Of a stretch of 64,000 nucleotides of DNA, positions 46,474-54,615 are shown one piece after another; the stretch's first letter is position 1; the number at the start of each line of letters is the position of its first letter. Made by a program: the position numbers and the translations under genes. This stretch comes from Clostridiales bacterium (GTDB taxonomy: Bacteria; Bacillota; Clostridia; Oscillospirales; Acutalibacteraceae): NCBI GenBank assembly GCA_022799115.1, contig JAAWNT010000008.1, positions 33,963-97,962 on the forward strand, written 5' to 3'. The notes beneath the pieces are model-generated. The model did not search any database and had not been told where the DNA came from. It worked only from the letters and a program-made list of their open reading frames with translations.

Positions 46474-47460
46474 ATGGAGAAAGCACAGTACGCGATTATG
46501 CGATTTGCAAAGTACAAGGGGCCTGAAATCAGCAATATCGAGGCCCACAACGAGCGTACAAAGGAGAAATACGCCAGCAATCCCGATGTGGATACCAGCC
46601 GAAGCAAGTACAACTTCCATCTGATCAAACCGCCCGGCAAGTACCGGGCAGAATCAGAGCAGCAAATTGCCGCTGCCGGATGCCGTACCCGGAAAGACAG
46701 CATCCGCATGGTGGAGGCGTTGTTCACTGCCAGCCCGGAGTTTTTCAAGGGAAAGAAACGGGCGGAGATTCGGGTGTTTTTCGAGGAAGCTCTGCACTTT
46801 CTGGAACAGCATCAATCCAAAGAGACAATTATATCCGCCGTGGTGCACATGGACGAGAAAACGCCCCATATGCACCTTTGTTTTGTCCCGCTGACGGAAG
46901 ATGGCAGGCTCAGCGCCAAAGACATTATGGGCAACAAAAAGAAGCTGACCTGGTGGCAGGATGAGTTCTGGAAACACATGGTCAAGAAGTTCCCGGATTT
47001 GGAGCGCGGCGAAAGCGCCAGCCAAACAGGGCGTGACCATATCCCGCCCCGTGTGTTCAAGGAGATGACCCGGCTGACCAAACAGAAAAGCAAACGGGAG
47101 GATCTGCTCGCCGGAATCAATCCCTTCAACGCCAAAAGCCGGGCGGAGGAAATTTGCAAAATTTTGGACACCTATATTCCCAGCGTGGAGAAGATGGACA
47201 CGCTGCTGCGGAAATATGGCGTGGCTTTTACGAAAACAGCATCCGAAAACAAAAAGCTGAAAACGAAAAATGCTGAACTGGAAGAATCTCTTGCATCGGC
47301 GCAGAAGGTCAGCACATTAAAGCAGATCGAAGACCTCAAGCTGCGGCGCGACTATGACAGTGCCGTGGCGATTTTGGAACAGATACCGGCAGAAGTTTTG
47401 AACATCTATGCGCAGAGCAGCCATAGAGGAAAGGAGTGGCCTATTGAGCAAAGTTTATGA
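46474..47460 (+). CDS. mobV: MOBV (Pre/Mob) relaxase
   Basis: 328 residues from ATG 46474 (GGAGG 8 bases upstream). Family motifs: HNERT with His25 as the likely nucleophile by analogy with MobM, YNFHL (about 46-50), and the metal-binding HMDEKTPHMH (His125, Asp127, His132, His134). The C-terminal third is coiled coil. It nicks oriT and pilots the strand during mobilization. Its oriT is probably the one at 41517, about 5 kb away rather than directly upstream. Confidence 0.94.
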   Translation: MEKAQYAIMRFAKYKGPEISNIEAHNERTKEKYASNPDVDTSRSKYNFHLIKPPGKYRAESEQQIAAAGCRTRKDSIRMVEALFTASPEFFKGKKRAEIRVFFEEALHFLEQHQSKETIISAVVHMDEKTPHMHLCFVPLTEDGRLSAKDIMGNKKKLTWWQDEFWKHMVKKFPDLERGESASQTGRDHIPPRVFKEMTRLTKQKSKREDLLAGINPFNAKSRAEEICKILDTYIPSVEKMDTLLRKYGVAFTKTASENKKLKTKNAELEESLASAQKVSTLKQIEDLKLRRDYDSAVAILEQIPAEVLNIYAQSSHRGKEWPIEQSL

Positions 47461-47641
47461 TGATCCGAATTATAATGCGGCATTTGACCGCTGTGTTGAT
47501 GTGATGGCGCGGCTGTTGCAGAAGTATGGGCCGCAGCTGTTGGGGCAGATGCAGGAGACTGCGAAGGATGACTGCACACGTTCTGCGGTATCAGGAAAGC
47601 AACCTGTTCCTGTGTATCAGGAATTTGACAAAGCCGCTTGA
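47444..47641 (+). CDS. Small conserved element protein, 65 aa
   Basis: TTG start at 47444 with AAAGGAG upstream, overlapping the relaxase end by 17 bases. Sequence MSKVYDDPNYNAAFDRCVDV then MARLLQKYGPQLLGQM. No motif recognised; probably translated with the relaxase. Confidence 0.65.
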   Translation: MSKVYDDPNYNAAFDRCVDVMARLLQKYGPQLLGQMQETAKDDCTRSAVSGKQPVPVYQEFDKAA

Positions 47642-47659
47642 TATAAATTAAATTTACAC

Positions 47660-47700
47660 GTTGCGTATTTATTTGGCGTATGCTATAATAAATATGCAAC
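47660..47700 (+). promoter_or_regulatory. Promoter inside an inverted repeat
   Basis: TTGCGT-17-TATAAT (47661-47666 and 47684-47689, with TGC before the -10) lies within arms GTTGCGTATTTATT (47660-47673) and AATAAATATGCAAC (47687-47700), 13 of 14 matching. A repressor bound here would cover the promoter of the regulator and recombinase genes. Confidence 0.75.
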
Positions 47701-47729
47701 GTGTATTTTTGTTTTATGGGGTAAATGAA

Positions 47730-47975
47730 ATGGACTGCAAAACCAAAATAAAAGAATTGCGGGAAAGCACCGGCATGAACCGCAAGGAATTTTGTAAATA
47801 TTTTCGGATTCCCTATCGGACTGTGACAGAGTGGGAACTGGATAACCGCCATGCGCCGGAATATGTGCTCCGTTTGTTGGAGTACTACATTCAGAATGAA
47901 GGTCTAGCGAAGAAGAAAGTAACGGATGAATGTTCAGGGATGGAAGAAAGGGGCGGCCTGCATGAAGAAAACTAA
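47730..47975 (+). CDS. XRE-type HTH regulator upstream of the recombinase
   Basis: 81 residues. Helix-turn-helix NRKEFCKYFRIPYRTVTEWE (about residues 16-35) with LRLLEYYI after it. Likely autoregulates through the inverted repeat at 47660 and controls the serine recombinase, which it overlaps by 14 bases. Confidence 0.85.
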   Translation: MDCKTKIKELRESTGMNRKEFCKYFRIPYRTVTEWELDNRHAPEYVLRLLEYYIQNEGLAKKKVTDECSGMEERGGLHEEN

Positions 47976-49665
47976 AACAAAATGTTATCTCTACACACGG
48001 GTATCTACTTCCATGCAGGTGGACGGATACAGTCTGGATGCTCAGCGAGACAAGCTGCGGAAATACGCTGAATACGAAGATATGGTAGTGGCCGGTGAAT
48101 ATTCTGACGAAGGCTTTTCCGGCAAGAATATTCAGGGCAGACATGAATTTCAGCGGATGCTGCAAGACATTCAGGACTGCAAAGACGGCGTGGAATATGT
48201 GCTGGTATTCAAGCTGTCCCGGTTCGGCAGAAACGCTGCTGATGTGCTGAATTCCTTGCAGCTGATGCAGGATTTCGGTGTCAATCTGATTTGTGTGGAA
48301 GACGGCATTGACAGTTCCAAAGATTCCGGCAAGCTGATGATTTCTGTCCTTTCTGCGGTGGCAGAGATAGAGCGTGAGAATATTCGGACACAGACGATGG
48401 CCGGACGGGAACAGAAAGCCCGTGAAGGAAAATGGAACGGCGGCTTTGCCCCTTATGGATACCGTCTTGAAAAAGGTGAACTGCTGATCGCTGAGGATGA
48501 AGTGGACGTGATCCGCACCATCTTTGACCGCTATATTCACACCAACGATGGTGTCAGCGGTGTGGCGAAATATCTGAACCGGCAGGGCTTTGTGAAGAAG
48601 TTACGGCAGAACGGCACCATTCCCGGTTTTTCCGCCAGCTTTGTGAAAAGTATCATTGATAATCCGGTATATATGGGGAAAATCGCCTATAGCAGACGAC
48701 GGACAGAGAAGAAGATCGGCACACGGAATGAGATGCACGTGGTTGAGCAATCGGAATTCCCCGTGTATGAGGGGAAGCATGAGGCTATTATTTCAGAAGA
48801 AGATTGGAACCTCGCACAGGAGAAGCGGAAAATCAATGCTTATCGGCGGGAGAAAGTCAATGACCCTACCCACGCGCATATCCTGTCCGGTATTCTGAAA
48901 TGCCCCTGCTGCGGCAAAAGCCTGTACGGGAATATTGCGAAAGCCCACAGCAAGGACAAAAAGACCCGCTATTACTATTACTGCAAGAATACCGTTACAC
49001 CGACTGGTCATGAGTGTACTTTCCGGCTGAACATTGAGCAGACAGAGATGAACCGCATGGTGGCGTCAATTATCTCCGCGATGGTCAGTGATCCACGGTT
49101 TGCGGATGCAATCAAGGCGAAAATCGGCTCCGCTGTCGATACGAACGACTTAGAGAAGCAGCTGGAAGCATTACAGGCGCAGCTGCGGCAGACGTTAGGC
49201 ACAAAGGCTCGCCTGGAACGGCAGATGGATGGTTTGGATATAAGCGATCCCTATTATGACCGGAAAATTTCTGATTTGCAGCGCCGCTATGATGAACAAT
49301 ATGGCGCAATAGATGAGCTCGAAGTCCAGATTGACGATGTGCAAAGCCAGATACGGAGCATCCGGCAGGAAAAGATTTCCGGTGACAATATCTACCGTCT
49401 GCTGCTGGCATTCGATCAGGTCTATGAGGCTGCCTCTGAGGTAGAGCGGAAGGAGTTCATGCGGGCGTTCATTGAGCGGATCGAGTTATTCCCGGAAAAA
49501 CAGCCGGATGGCAACTGGATCAGGAAGATTGTCTTCAACTTCCCTGTTCCTGTCAATGGTGCAGAAGTGAAAGAATTGCCCTTGGAAAATGAAACAATGG
49601 TCGAGACGGTTGTAATGCTTTCCCACAAAAATGACGGCGTAATAGGTAGTGAAATTGAACCTTGA
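47962..49665 (+). CDS. Large serine recombinase (integrase)
   Basis: 567 residues from ATG 47962 (GAAAGGGG 8 bases upstream). Resolvase domain with nucleophile Ser15 (YTRVSTSMQ), VFKLSRFGRNAADVL and AVAEIERENIRTQT, then the recombinase domain (GGFAPYGYRLEKGEL...), a zinc ribbon (CPCCGKSLYG ... CKNTVTPTGHEC) and a coiled-coil motif near residues 395-470. All parts are intact. It is expected to integrate and excise the element. Confidence 0.95.
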   Translation: MKKTKTKCYLYTRVSTSMQVDGYSLDAQRDKLRKYAEYEDMVVAGEYSDEGFSGKNIQGRHEFQRMLQDIQDCKDGVEYVLVFKLSRFGRNAADVLNSLQLMQDFGVNLICVEDGIDSSKDSGKLMISVLSAVAEIERENIRTQTMAGREQKAREGKWNGGFAPYGYRLEKGELLIAEDEVDVIRTIFDRYIHTNDGVSGVAKYLNRQGFVKKLRQNGTIPGFSASFVKSIIDNPVYMGKIAYSRRRTEKKIGTRNEMHVVEQSEFPVYEGKHEAIISEEDWNLAQEKRKINAYRREKVNDPTHAHILSGILKCPCCGKSLYGNIAKAHSKDKKTRYYYYCKNTVTPTGHECTFRLNIEQTEMNRMVASIISAMVSDPRFADAIKAKIGSAVDTNDLEKQLEALQAQLRQTLGTKARLERQMDGLDISDPYYDRKISDLQRRYDEQYGAIDELEVQIDDVQSQIRSIRQEKISGDNIYRLLLAFDQVYEAASEVERKEFMRAFIERIELFPEKQPDGNWIRKIVFNFPVPVNGAEVKELPLENETMVETVVMLSHKNDGVIGSEIEP

Positions 49666-49708
49666 GATTGATTATACAGTACGGGAGATTGCAGAGGGGG
49701 ATATTGTT

Positions 49709-50536
49709 ATGCAATTTGGAATGCCGACTTTAATTGAAAACGGTACGCTTGAAGATAACATATGCTTATGTAAGAAACTGAACTTGCAGTTTTTGGAACT
49801 CAATATGAATTTCCCTGAGTATCAGCTACACAAGCTGGAACATACAGAAGAATTTTATAGAGCGGCAGATGAAGCGAGGCTGTATTATACCATTCATTTG
49901 GATGAGAATCTCAATGTTGCAGATTTCAATCTGCTTGTTGCCAATGCATATCTTGAAACTGTAAATAGGATCATTGAAGTAGCAAAAAAACTGATTCCTT
50001 TGCGGGATAAGTATGGGGATAAAAGTCAATCACTTGTTGTGAATATGCATATGAATCATGGAATTTATATTACACTTCCGGACAGAAAAGTGCAGATGTA
50101 TGACCGAAATTTTGATGTTTATTTAAATTCCTTTAAGAAGTTTCGTGCGCTTTGCGAAGAATGGATTGGCGATTCAGATATAACAGTTTCTATAGAAAAT
50201 ACAGATGGTTTTCGTGAATATGAGAAAAGGGCGATAGAATATTTATTGGAAAGCCCTAAATTTGGCTTGACGTGGGATATTGGCCATTCAAAGGCGATTG
50301 GAGAAATGGACGTTCCGTTTATTATGGAACATTCCAATAAATTGAGACATTTCCACATCCATGACGGTATTGCGAAAAGTGACAAAGAGAAAGGGCATAA
50401 TCATCTTGCTCTCGGTGATGGGGAAATAAACATTCAGGAAAGACTTTCTATGGCCGACAATCGAAACGCAAGGTGTGTCCTGGAAACAAAGACGATTGCG
50501 GCTTTGAAAAAATCTGTGGAATATTTAAAAGCATAG
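49709..50536 (+). CDS. TIM-barrel protein, sugar phosphate isomerase/epimerase type
   Basis: 275 residues from ATG 49709 (GAGGGGG upstream); the frame is open further to 49649, overlapping the recombinase. Metal-site motifs of the xylose isomerase-like/AP endonuclease 2 barrel are visible: VNMHMNHG, VSIENTDG, LTWDIGHSK, HFHIHD, HNHLALGDGEI and LETK. Substrate unknown. AT-rich like the next gene and unlike the flanking chromosome, so probably acquired cargo. Confidence 0.85.
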   Translation: MQFGMPTLIENGTLEDNICLCKKLNLQFLELNMNFPEYQLHKLEHTEEFYRAADEARLYYTIHLDENLNVADFNLLVANAYLETVNRIIEVAKKLIPLRDKYGDKSQSLVVNMHMNHGIYITLPDRKVQMYDRNFDVYLNSFKKFRALCEEWIGDSDITVSIENTDGFREYEKRAIEYLLESPKFGLTWDIGHSKAIGEMDVPFIMEHSNKLRHFHIHDGIAKSDKEKGHNHLALGDGEINIQERLSMADNRNARCVLETKTIAALKKSVEYLKA

Positions 50537-50916
50537 AAAAGTCTTACCAAGCACTGAATTTGGTTAACCAAATTCGTTATAACAAGTTTTGTGGTAAAAC
50601 TTGTGGGAAAGAGGCAATACCGTTGAATGTGTCGTATTGATGTCACGGTGTGAGAAATAAATGTACAGAAAGGGCTTGAAAACTATAAATGAGGGATGTT
50701 TTTAGAATGTGCCAAATTTATGGAAATGCCTAATTAAATCAATACTTGAGAACATATCGATATGGATAGTTAAGTTGATGGGATGGCTATTGGAAATGTT
50801 GTAAAGATAGGATAGATATTGAATATGTTGAGTTAACAGGATTGATAAACAGGCTAATTACTATCCGAGAAATACTGTTTTATGATGATTAGACAAAAGT
50901 AGACAGGTGAGAAAAT
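50537..50916. other. AT-rich spacer without a convincing gene
   Basis: 380 bases with stops in all frames. It holds short repeats such as TTTGGTTAACCAAA (50561-50574), a 14-base palindrome, and ACAAGTTTTGTGGTAAAACTTGT (about 50582-50604), an inverted repeat. Confidence 0.5.
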
Positions 50917-51054
50917 ATGCCCAATAATCCGATAGTTAATCACATTCCTCCAAAACAACTGAAAGTAGAAAGGCATGTCAGCACGGGTTACCATATAAGC
51001 ACAAATATAACGGACAACTTCAAAGTTTGGCTTCCAAGATATCTCATTATATAA
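50917..51054 (+). CDS. Possible 45-aa protein upstream of the TIR gene
   Basis: ATG 50917 with AGGTGAG upstream; MPNNPIVNHIPPKQLKVERH to NFKVWLPRYLII. Another open stretch (IRFDGDTVEALVAFNQRKVL) follows at about 51098-51157 in a different frame, so this may be a decayed gene. No family recognised. Confidence 0.35.
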   Translation: MPNNPIVNHIPPKQLKVERHVSTGYHISTNITDNFKVWLPRYLII

Positions 51055-51247
51055 GATTAACGGCAGTAATGCCGTAACGGGATCCGGTAGATGTGTACAT
51101 GGATTAGGTTTGACGGAGATACAGTTGAAGCATTAGTAGCTTTTAATCAACGAAAAGTACTTGGCGTTTATGTAATATTGCATAGGAAGAGTTAGCTATT
51201 GATCGGAAAAATTTTATAAAGTAAATAATATGAAGGAATGTGATTCT

Positions 51248-52237
51248 ATGAGAGTTTTTATTAGTCATGCATCTAAAAACCGTGAAATAGTATTGAAGTT
51301 TGCAAAATTTTTGGAAATAGCGAGTAACGACATAGAAGTATTTTGCTCATCAGAAGAAGGAAGTATTAAAATAGGGAAGAATTTTGTAGAAACAATTTTT
51401 AGTGAATTGAATAACAGCGATTTGTTTGTACCAATTCTTAGCAAAGAATATTATGAAAGTAAGTTTTGCATGATTGAATTAGGCGTGGCCTACTCATATT
51501 TATATAATCGGTATAATAAAAATGGAGAAGACTATATATTCCCATTTGTATTTTATCCAATACAAAAAGGACAGGCATTATCAGGAACTCCTCTGGCAAA
51601 TATTCAGACGGGAGTTATAAGCGACGAAAAAGATATTCATAGCTTTTTAGAATATTTGTCTGCTGATAAGGGAGTGGATATTGGGGCTGGAATTAACAGA
51701 AAACTACATTCTTTCATATTTGATGTGGATCAGATTTTTTTGAAATATCAGAATATTGTAGAAATGGCAAAAGTTGGCGCTTATTTTGACGATAGCGTTG
51801 AATTCAAGCATCGAGAAGATATTGCCAGTACAAGTATCACGGAAAATATGATAGTAGTAAATTATAACATGAATCCATATGAGAGAAGAGATATTAAGTA
51901 TCCCAATTTTATTAGTATGGTGTTGCAATATGTAGATAAATTAGATATTTGCCGTTATCTGGATTTTAATAATGAGGCTAAATTCAAATTTGTAGTAATT
52001 AATTTCACTAATTCTCTAAAACGAATTTTTATAGAATTTAAATATTCAGACAGTAATAGAATTTTAGAAACGTTTGAGTTTTCTGTTGATTATGGAGTAA
52101 ATAAGCTGAGTATACCGTTAGAGAGGATGAGAAGTAAGGCATTGAGAAATATTTCGGAAATATGTTTTGTTATTCACCCAGATGATGTTGTGGAGGAAGA
52201 GGGAATGTTCAAAGTAGGTGAAATAGAAATAAGGTAA
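51248..52237 (+). CDS. TIR-domain protein with beta-sandwich-like C-terminus
   Basis: 329 residues from ATG 51248 (AAGGA upstream). The TIR domain (about 1-135) begins MRVFISHASKNREIVLKFAK and holds the putative catalytic Glu77 in SKFCMIELG. The C-terminal 150 residues are strand-rich, ending NKLSIPLERMRSKALRNISE and CFVIHPDDVVEEEG, which recalls carbohydrate-binding jelly-roll domains. Bacterial TIR proteins often degrade NAD or make signals in anti-phage defence; the C-terminal domain could sense a ligand. No known partner is adjacent. Strongly AT-rich. Confidence 0.8.
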   Translation: MRVFISHASKNREIVLKFAKFLEIASNDIEVFCSSEEGSIKIGKNFVETIFSELNNSDLFVPILSKEYYESKFCMIELGVAYSYLYNRYNKNGEDYIFPFVFYPIQKGQALSGTPLANIQTGVISDEKDIHSFLEYLSADKGVDIGAGINRKLHSFIFDVDQIFLKYQNIVEMAKVGAYFDDSVEFKHREDIASTSITENMIVVNYNMNPYERRDIKYPNFISMVLQYVDKLDICRYLDFNNEAKFKFVVINFTNSLKRIFIEFKYSDSNRILETFEFSVDYGVNKLSIPLERMRSKALRNISEICFVIHPDDVVEEEGMFKVGEIEIR

Positions 52238-52432
52238 TAAATATTGTACTTATAGCTACCTGGTATATTGTAATCATCTAAAATAGCCTAAATGATTATA
52301 ATGATCTTTTTGAAAAGTGTGGCGAAATCAACTGACTTTTAATGATGGATAAATTCAGCGGAATAACCTATTTCCCACTCAATCACCACATAACCGGGTC
52401 AATATAAAATTGAAGCTTGGCCAGGGTAAGGA

Positions 52433-52560
52433 CAATATTCCGCTTGATAAAAGCGGGCAAAGGCCATTCGGTAAAAACAGGAAAGCCGTCGCAAGGCTAT
52501 ATATTCTTAAACAGAGAAAATCCCGAAGGCTTCGGCTTTCGGTGAGAAAAAAGGAGATCG
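52433..52560 (+). other. Structured leader of the DUF3783 gene
   Basis: CCGCTT/AAAGCGG, AGCC/GGCT around GTCGCAA, and CCGAA/TTCGG hairpins precede the ribosome site. GGGCAAA followed by GTCGCAAGGCTATA resembles the two conserved strings of c-di-GMP-I riboswitches (GGCAAA, GACGCAAAGC) but with differences and a longer first loop. The gap 52238-52432 shows nothing. Confidence 0.3.
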
Positions 52561-52562
52561 CT

Positions 52563-53177
52563 ATGAAGGCGTTGATACGCGGCAATGAATTGGTGTTGCT
52601 TTATCATCTGGAAAAGGAGCAGGAAAAAGGAAAGCAGATCCGCAGTCTGCTGGATAGAAGTGGAATACCGTATCGGGAGATGCGGGAAGAAGATTTGAGC
52701 AATCCGTTGGACTGGTGGCTCTCCGGCTCTAAAACGGAGGGATCGGCGGTTCCCATGGAGGGAGAACCTTTTGAGGAAGAAGTAATGGTCTTTTCCGGGA
52801 TTAGCGGAAAACGCCTGGAACAGCTGCTTCGTGAGTTGAAGTCACTCCCGGCAGGTTCTGTGGGACTCAAGGCGGTGGTGACTCCGCACAATAAAAACTG
52901 GCCGGCCCGCACCTTGTTTGATGAGCTCAGCAAGGAACATCGGATTATGGGTAAGAGAAGAGACTTGGGCATTGCATTAAAGCAGTGGGAGGCGGCGGTT
53001 GCGCACAGCGGAGGACAAGCCGGCAAAGAGCTTGCCGACGCCCTCAGCCAGGCGAGAGTTTTATGGAATCGGGGCGGAGAAGGGACGTTGGACGCCTACG
53101 ACCAGGCAATGGACCAGTTGCGCATTGCAGGAGAACAATGTTTCCCCCAGGCGCAGAATGAAAATACAGAAGAATAA
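52563..53177 (+). CDS. DUF3783 family protein
   Basis: 204 residues from ATG 52563 (AAAAGGAGA upstream). The first 110 residues contain VFSGISGKRLEQLLRELKSL and VVTPHNKNWPARTLFDELSK, the DUF3783 hallmark. Residues after 130 are helical and acidic. No membrane spans. It is followed after 42 bases by an rRNA methyltransferase gene; the role is unknown. Confidence 0.8.
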   Translation: MKALIRGNELVLLYHLEKEQEKGKQIRSLLDRSGIPYREMREEDLSNPLDWWLSGSKTEGSAVPMEGEPFEEEVMVFSGISGKRLEQLLRELKSLPAGSVGLKAVVTPHNKNWPARTLFDELSKEHRIMGKRRDLGIALKQWEAAVAHSGGQAGKELADALSQARVLWNRGGEGTLDAYDQAMDQLRIAGEQCFPQAQNENTEE

Positions 53178-53219
53178 AAAATGCCCTGCAAATTGGGGAT
53201 GGATAGTAAGGGGAATTAC

Positions 53220-54488
53220 ATGGAACACCACAAGAGTAATCCGGAAAATATGGTCCGACCGGTCAAGGATGACAGGCAATGCCCCCTGTTTCGTAAATGC
53301 GGGGGATGTCAATTGCAAAATATGTCCTATCAGAGACAGCTAAGCTGGAAACAAAATCAGGTGGAACGTCTGCTGGGAAAATTTCATCGGGTGCGCCCCA
53401 TCATCGGCATGGAACACCCCTATTATTACCGAAATAAGGTGCAAGCGGCCTTTGCCTTGGACCGAGGCCGAAGAATTGTCTCCGGGGTATATCAGGCCAG
53501 CACCCATCGTGTCGTCCCGGTAGAGAATTGTATGATTGAGGACGAAACCGCAGACAGAATCATGGTCACGATCCGGGAGTTGATGAAGAGCTTTAAGATC
53601 GAGCCTTTCGACGAGCAAAGCGGGCGGGGATTGCTCCGTCATGTATTGGTAAAGCGAGGCTTTCACAGCGGACAGGTGATGGTGGTACTGGTAACGGTAT
53701 CCCCGATACTCCCGGCCAAAAACAACTTTGTCAAAGCCCTGCTCAAGCGTCATCCCGAGATTACCACCATCTTGCTCAATATCAATGACCGTCATACCAG
53801 CATGGTATTGGGAGAGACGGAAAAGGTGCTCTACGGCAGCGGGACAATTGAAGACACCCTGTGCGGATTGGTATTTCGTATCTCCGCGAAATCGTTTTAT
53901 CAAATCAATCCGCTTCAGACAGAGGTGCTGTATCGGCAGGCCCTTCAACTGGCGGAACTTCATGGAAACGAAACGGTCATAGACGCCTACTGCGGCGTCG
54001 GCACCATAGGAATGGTGGCCAGCAGAGAGGCTGGGCGCGTCATCGGGGTGGAGTCCAACCGGGATGCGGTCAAGGACGCCATTTACAACGCAAAGCGCAA
54101 CCAGATTAAAAACATCTACTTTTATGCGGCAGACGCGGGAGAATTTATGTCCGCGATGGCCGAGGAGGGAGAAACGGCCGACGTGGTGCTCATGGATCCG
54201 CCCCGTGCGGGCAGTGATGAAAAGTTTTTGTCCTCTCTGGTGCAGTTATTTCCCCAAAAGGTCGTATATATTTCCTGCAATCCACAGACACAGGAGAGGG
54301 ATCTTTTCTATCTCACCCGAAACGGCTATCAGGTAGATGCCATCCAGCCGGTGGACATGTTCCCCCACACCAATCATGTGGAATGTATCGCCAAACTAAG
54401 TAAAACGGATTCAAACAAAGCTCCATTGCATGCTCCTGATCCCTTAGCCAACGGCAACCGGAGAAGAAAAGAAATGCCTGTCAGATGA
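53220..54488 (+). CDS. 23S rRNA (uracil-5)-methyltransferase, RlmCD/RumA type
   Basis: 422 residues from ATG 53220 (AAGGGGAA upstream; ATG 53181 and 53199 have no ribosome site). No TRAM domain. Iron-sulphur Cys motif CPLFRKCGGC, then YYRNKVQAAF, SAM motif IDAYCGVGTIGM, MDPPRAG and the catalytic YISCNPQTQERD. Second TrmA-family enzyme in the window; the two probably target different uridines or overlap. Confidence 0.92.
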   Translation: MEHHKSNPENMVRPVKDDRQCPLFRKCGGCQLQNMSYQRQLSWKQNQVERLLGKFHRVRPIIGMEHPYYYRNKVQAAFALDRGRRIVSGVYQASTHRVVPVENCMIEDETADRIMVTIRELMKSFKIEPFDEQSGRGLLRHVLVKRGFHSGQVMVVLVTVSPILPAKNNFVKALLKRHPEITTILLNINDRHTSMVLGETEKVLYGSGTIEDTLCGLVFRISAKSFYQINPLQTEVLYRQALQLAELHGNETVIDAYCGVGTIGMVASREAGRVIGVESNRDAVKDAIYNAKRNQIKNIYFYAADAGEFMSAMAEEGETADVVLMDPPRAGSDEKFLSSLVQLFPQKVVYISCNPQTQERDLFYLTRNGYQVDAIQPVDMFPHTNHVECIAKLSKTDSNKAPLHAPDPLANGNRRRKEMPVR

Positions 54489-54560
54489 CGAGTGAATGCG
54501 GGATGCCGGACATTGGTAAAGCGCTAGAACAGGAATACTCTTTTTGATGACAGCTTAATC

Positions 54561-54615
54561 AAAAAAAACAACGCCCGGAGGAAGGCCGCCGCTTTCCTCC
54601 GGGCGTTATTTTTTC
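54561..54615. terminator. Bidirectional terminator
   Basis: Perfect 14-bp stem AACGCCCGGAGGAA / TTCCTCCGGGCGTT flanked by eight A and six T, between convergent genes. Confidence 0.93.

Larger units (their letters stand above)
41327..49665. mobile_element. Integrated mobilizable element (MOBV relaxase, serine recombinase)
   Basis: From after hsdR to the serine recombinase the genes are those of a mobilizable element: oriT, sigma-like and XRE regulators, primase/helicase, Pre/Mob relaxase and integrase. No type IV secretion or coupling-protein gene is present. Exact ends are not determined; the restriction-modification locus on the left and the TIM-barrel and TIR genes on the right may be cargo, making the element up to about 20 kb. 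Confidence 0.75.

Noticed and set aside
32127..52560. Complete integrative conjugative element
   Set aside because: No type IV secretion, VirB4/VirD4 or coupling protein genes are present, so only a mobilizable element is supported.
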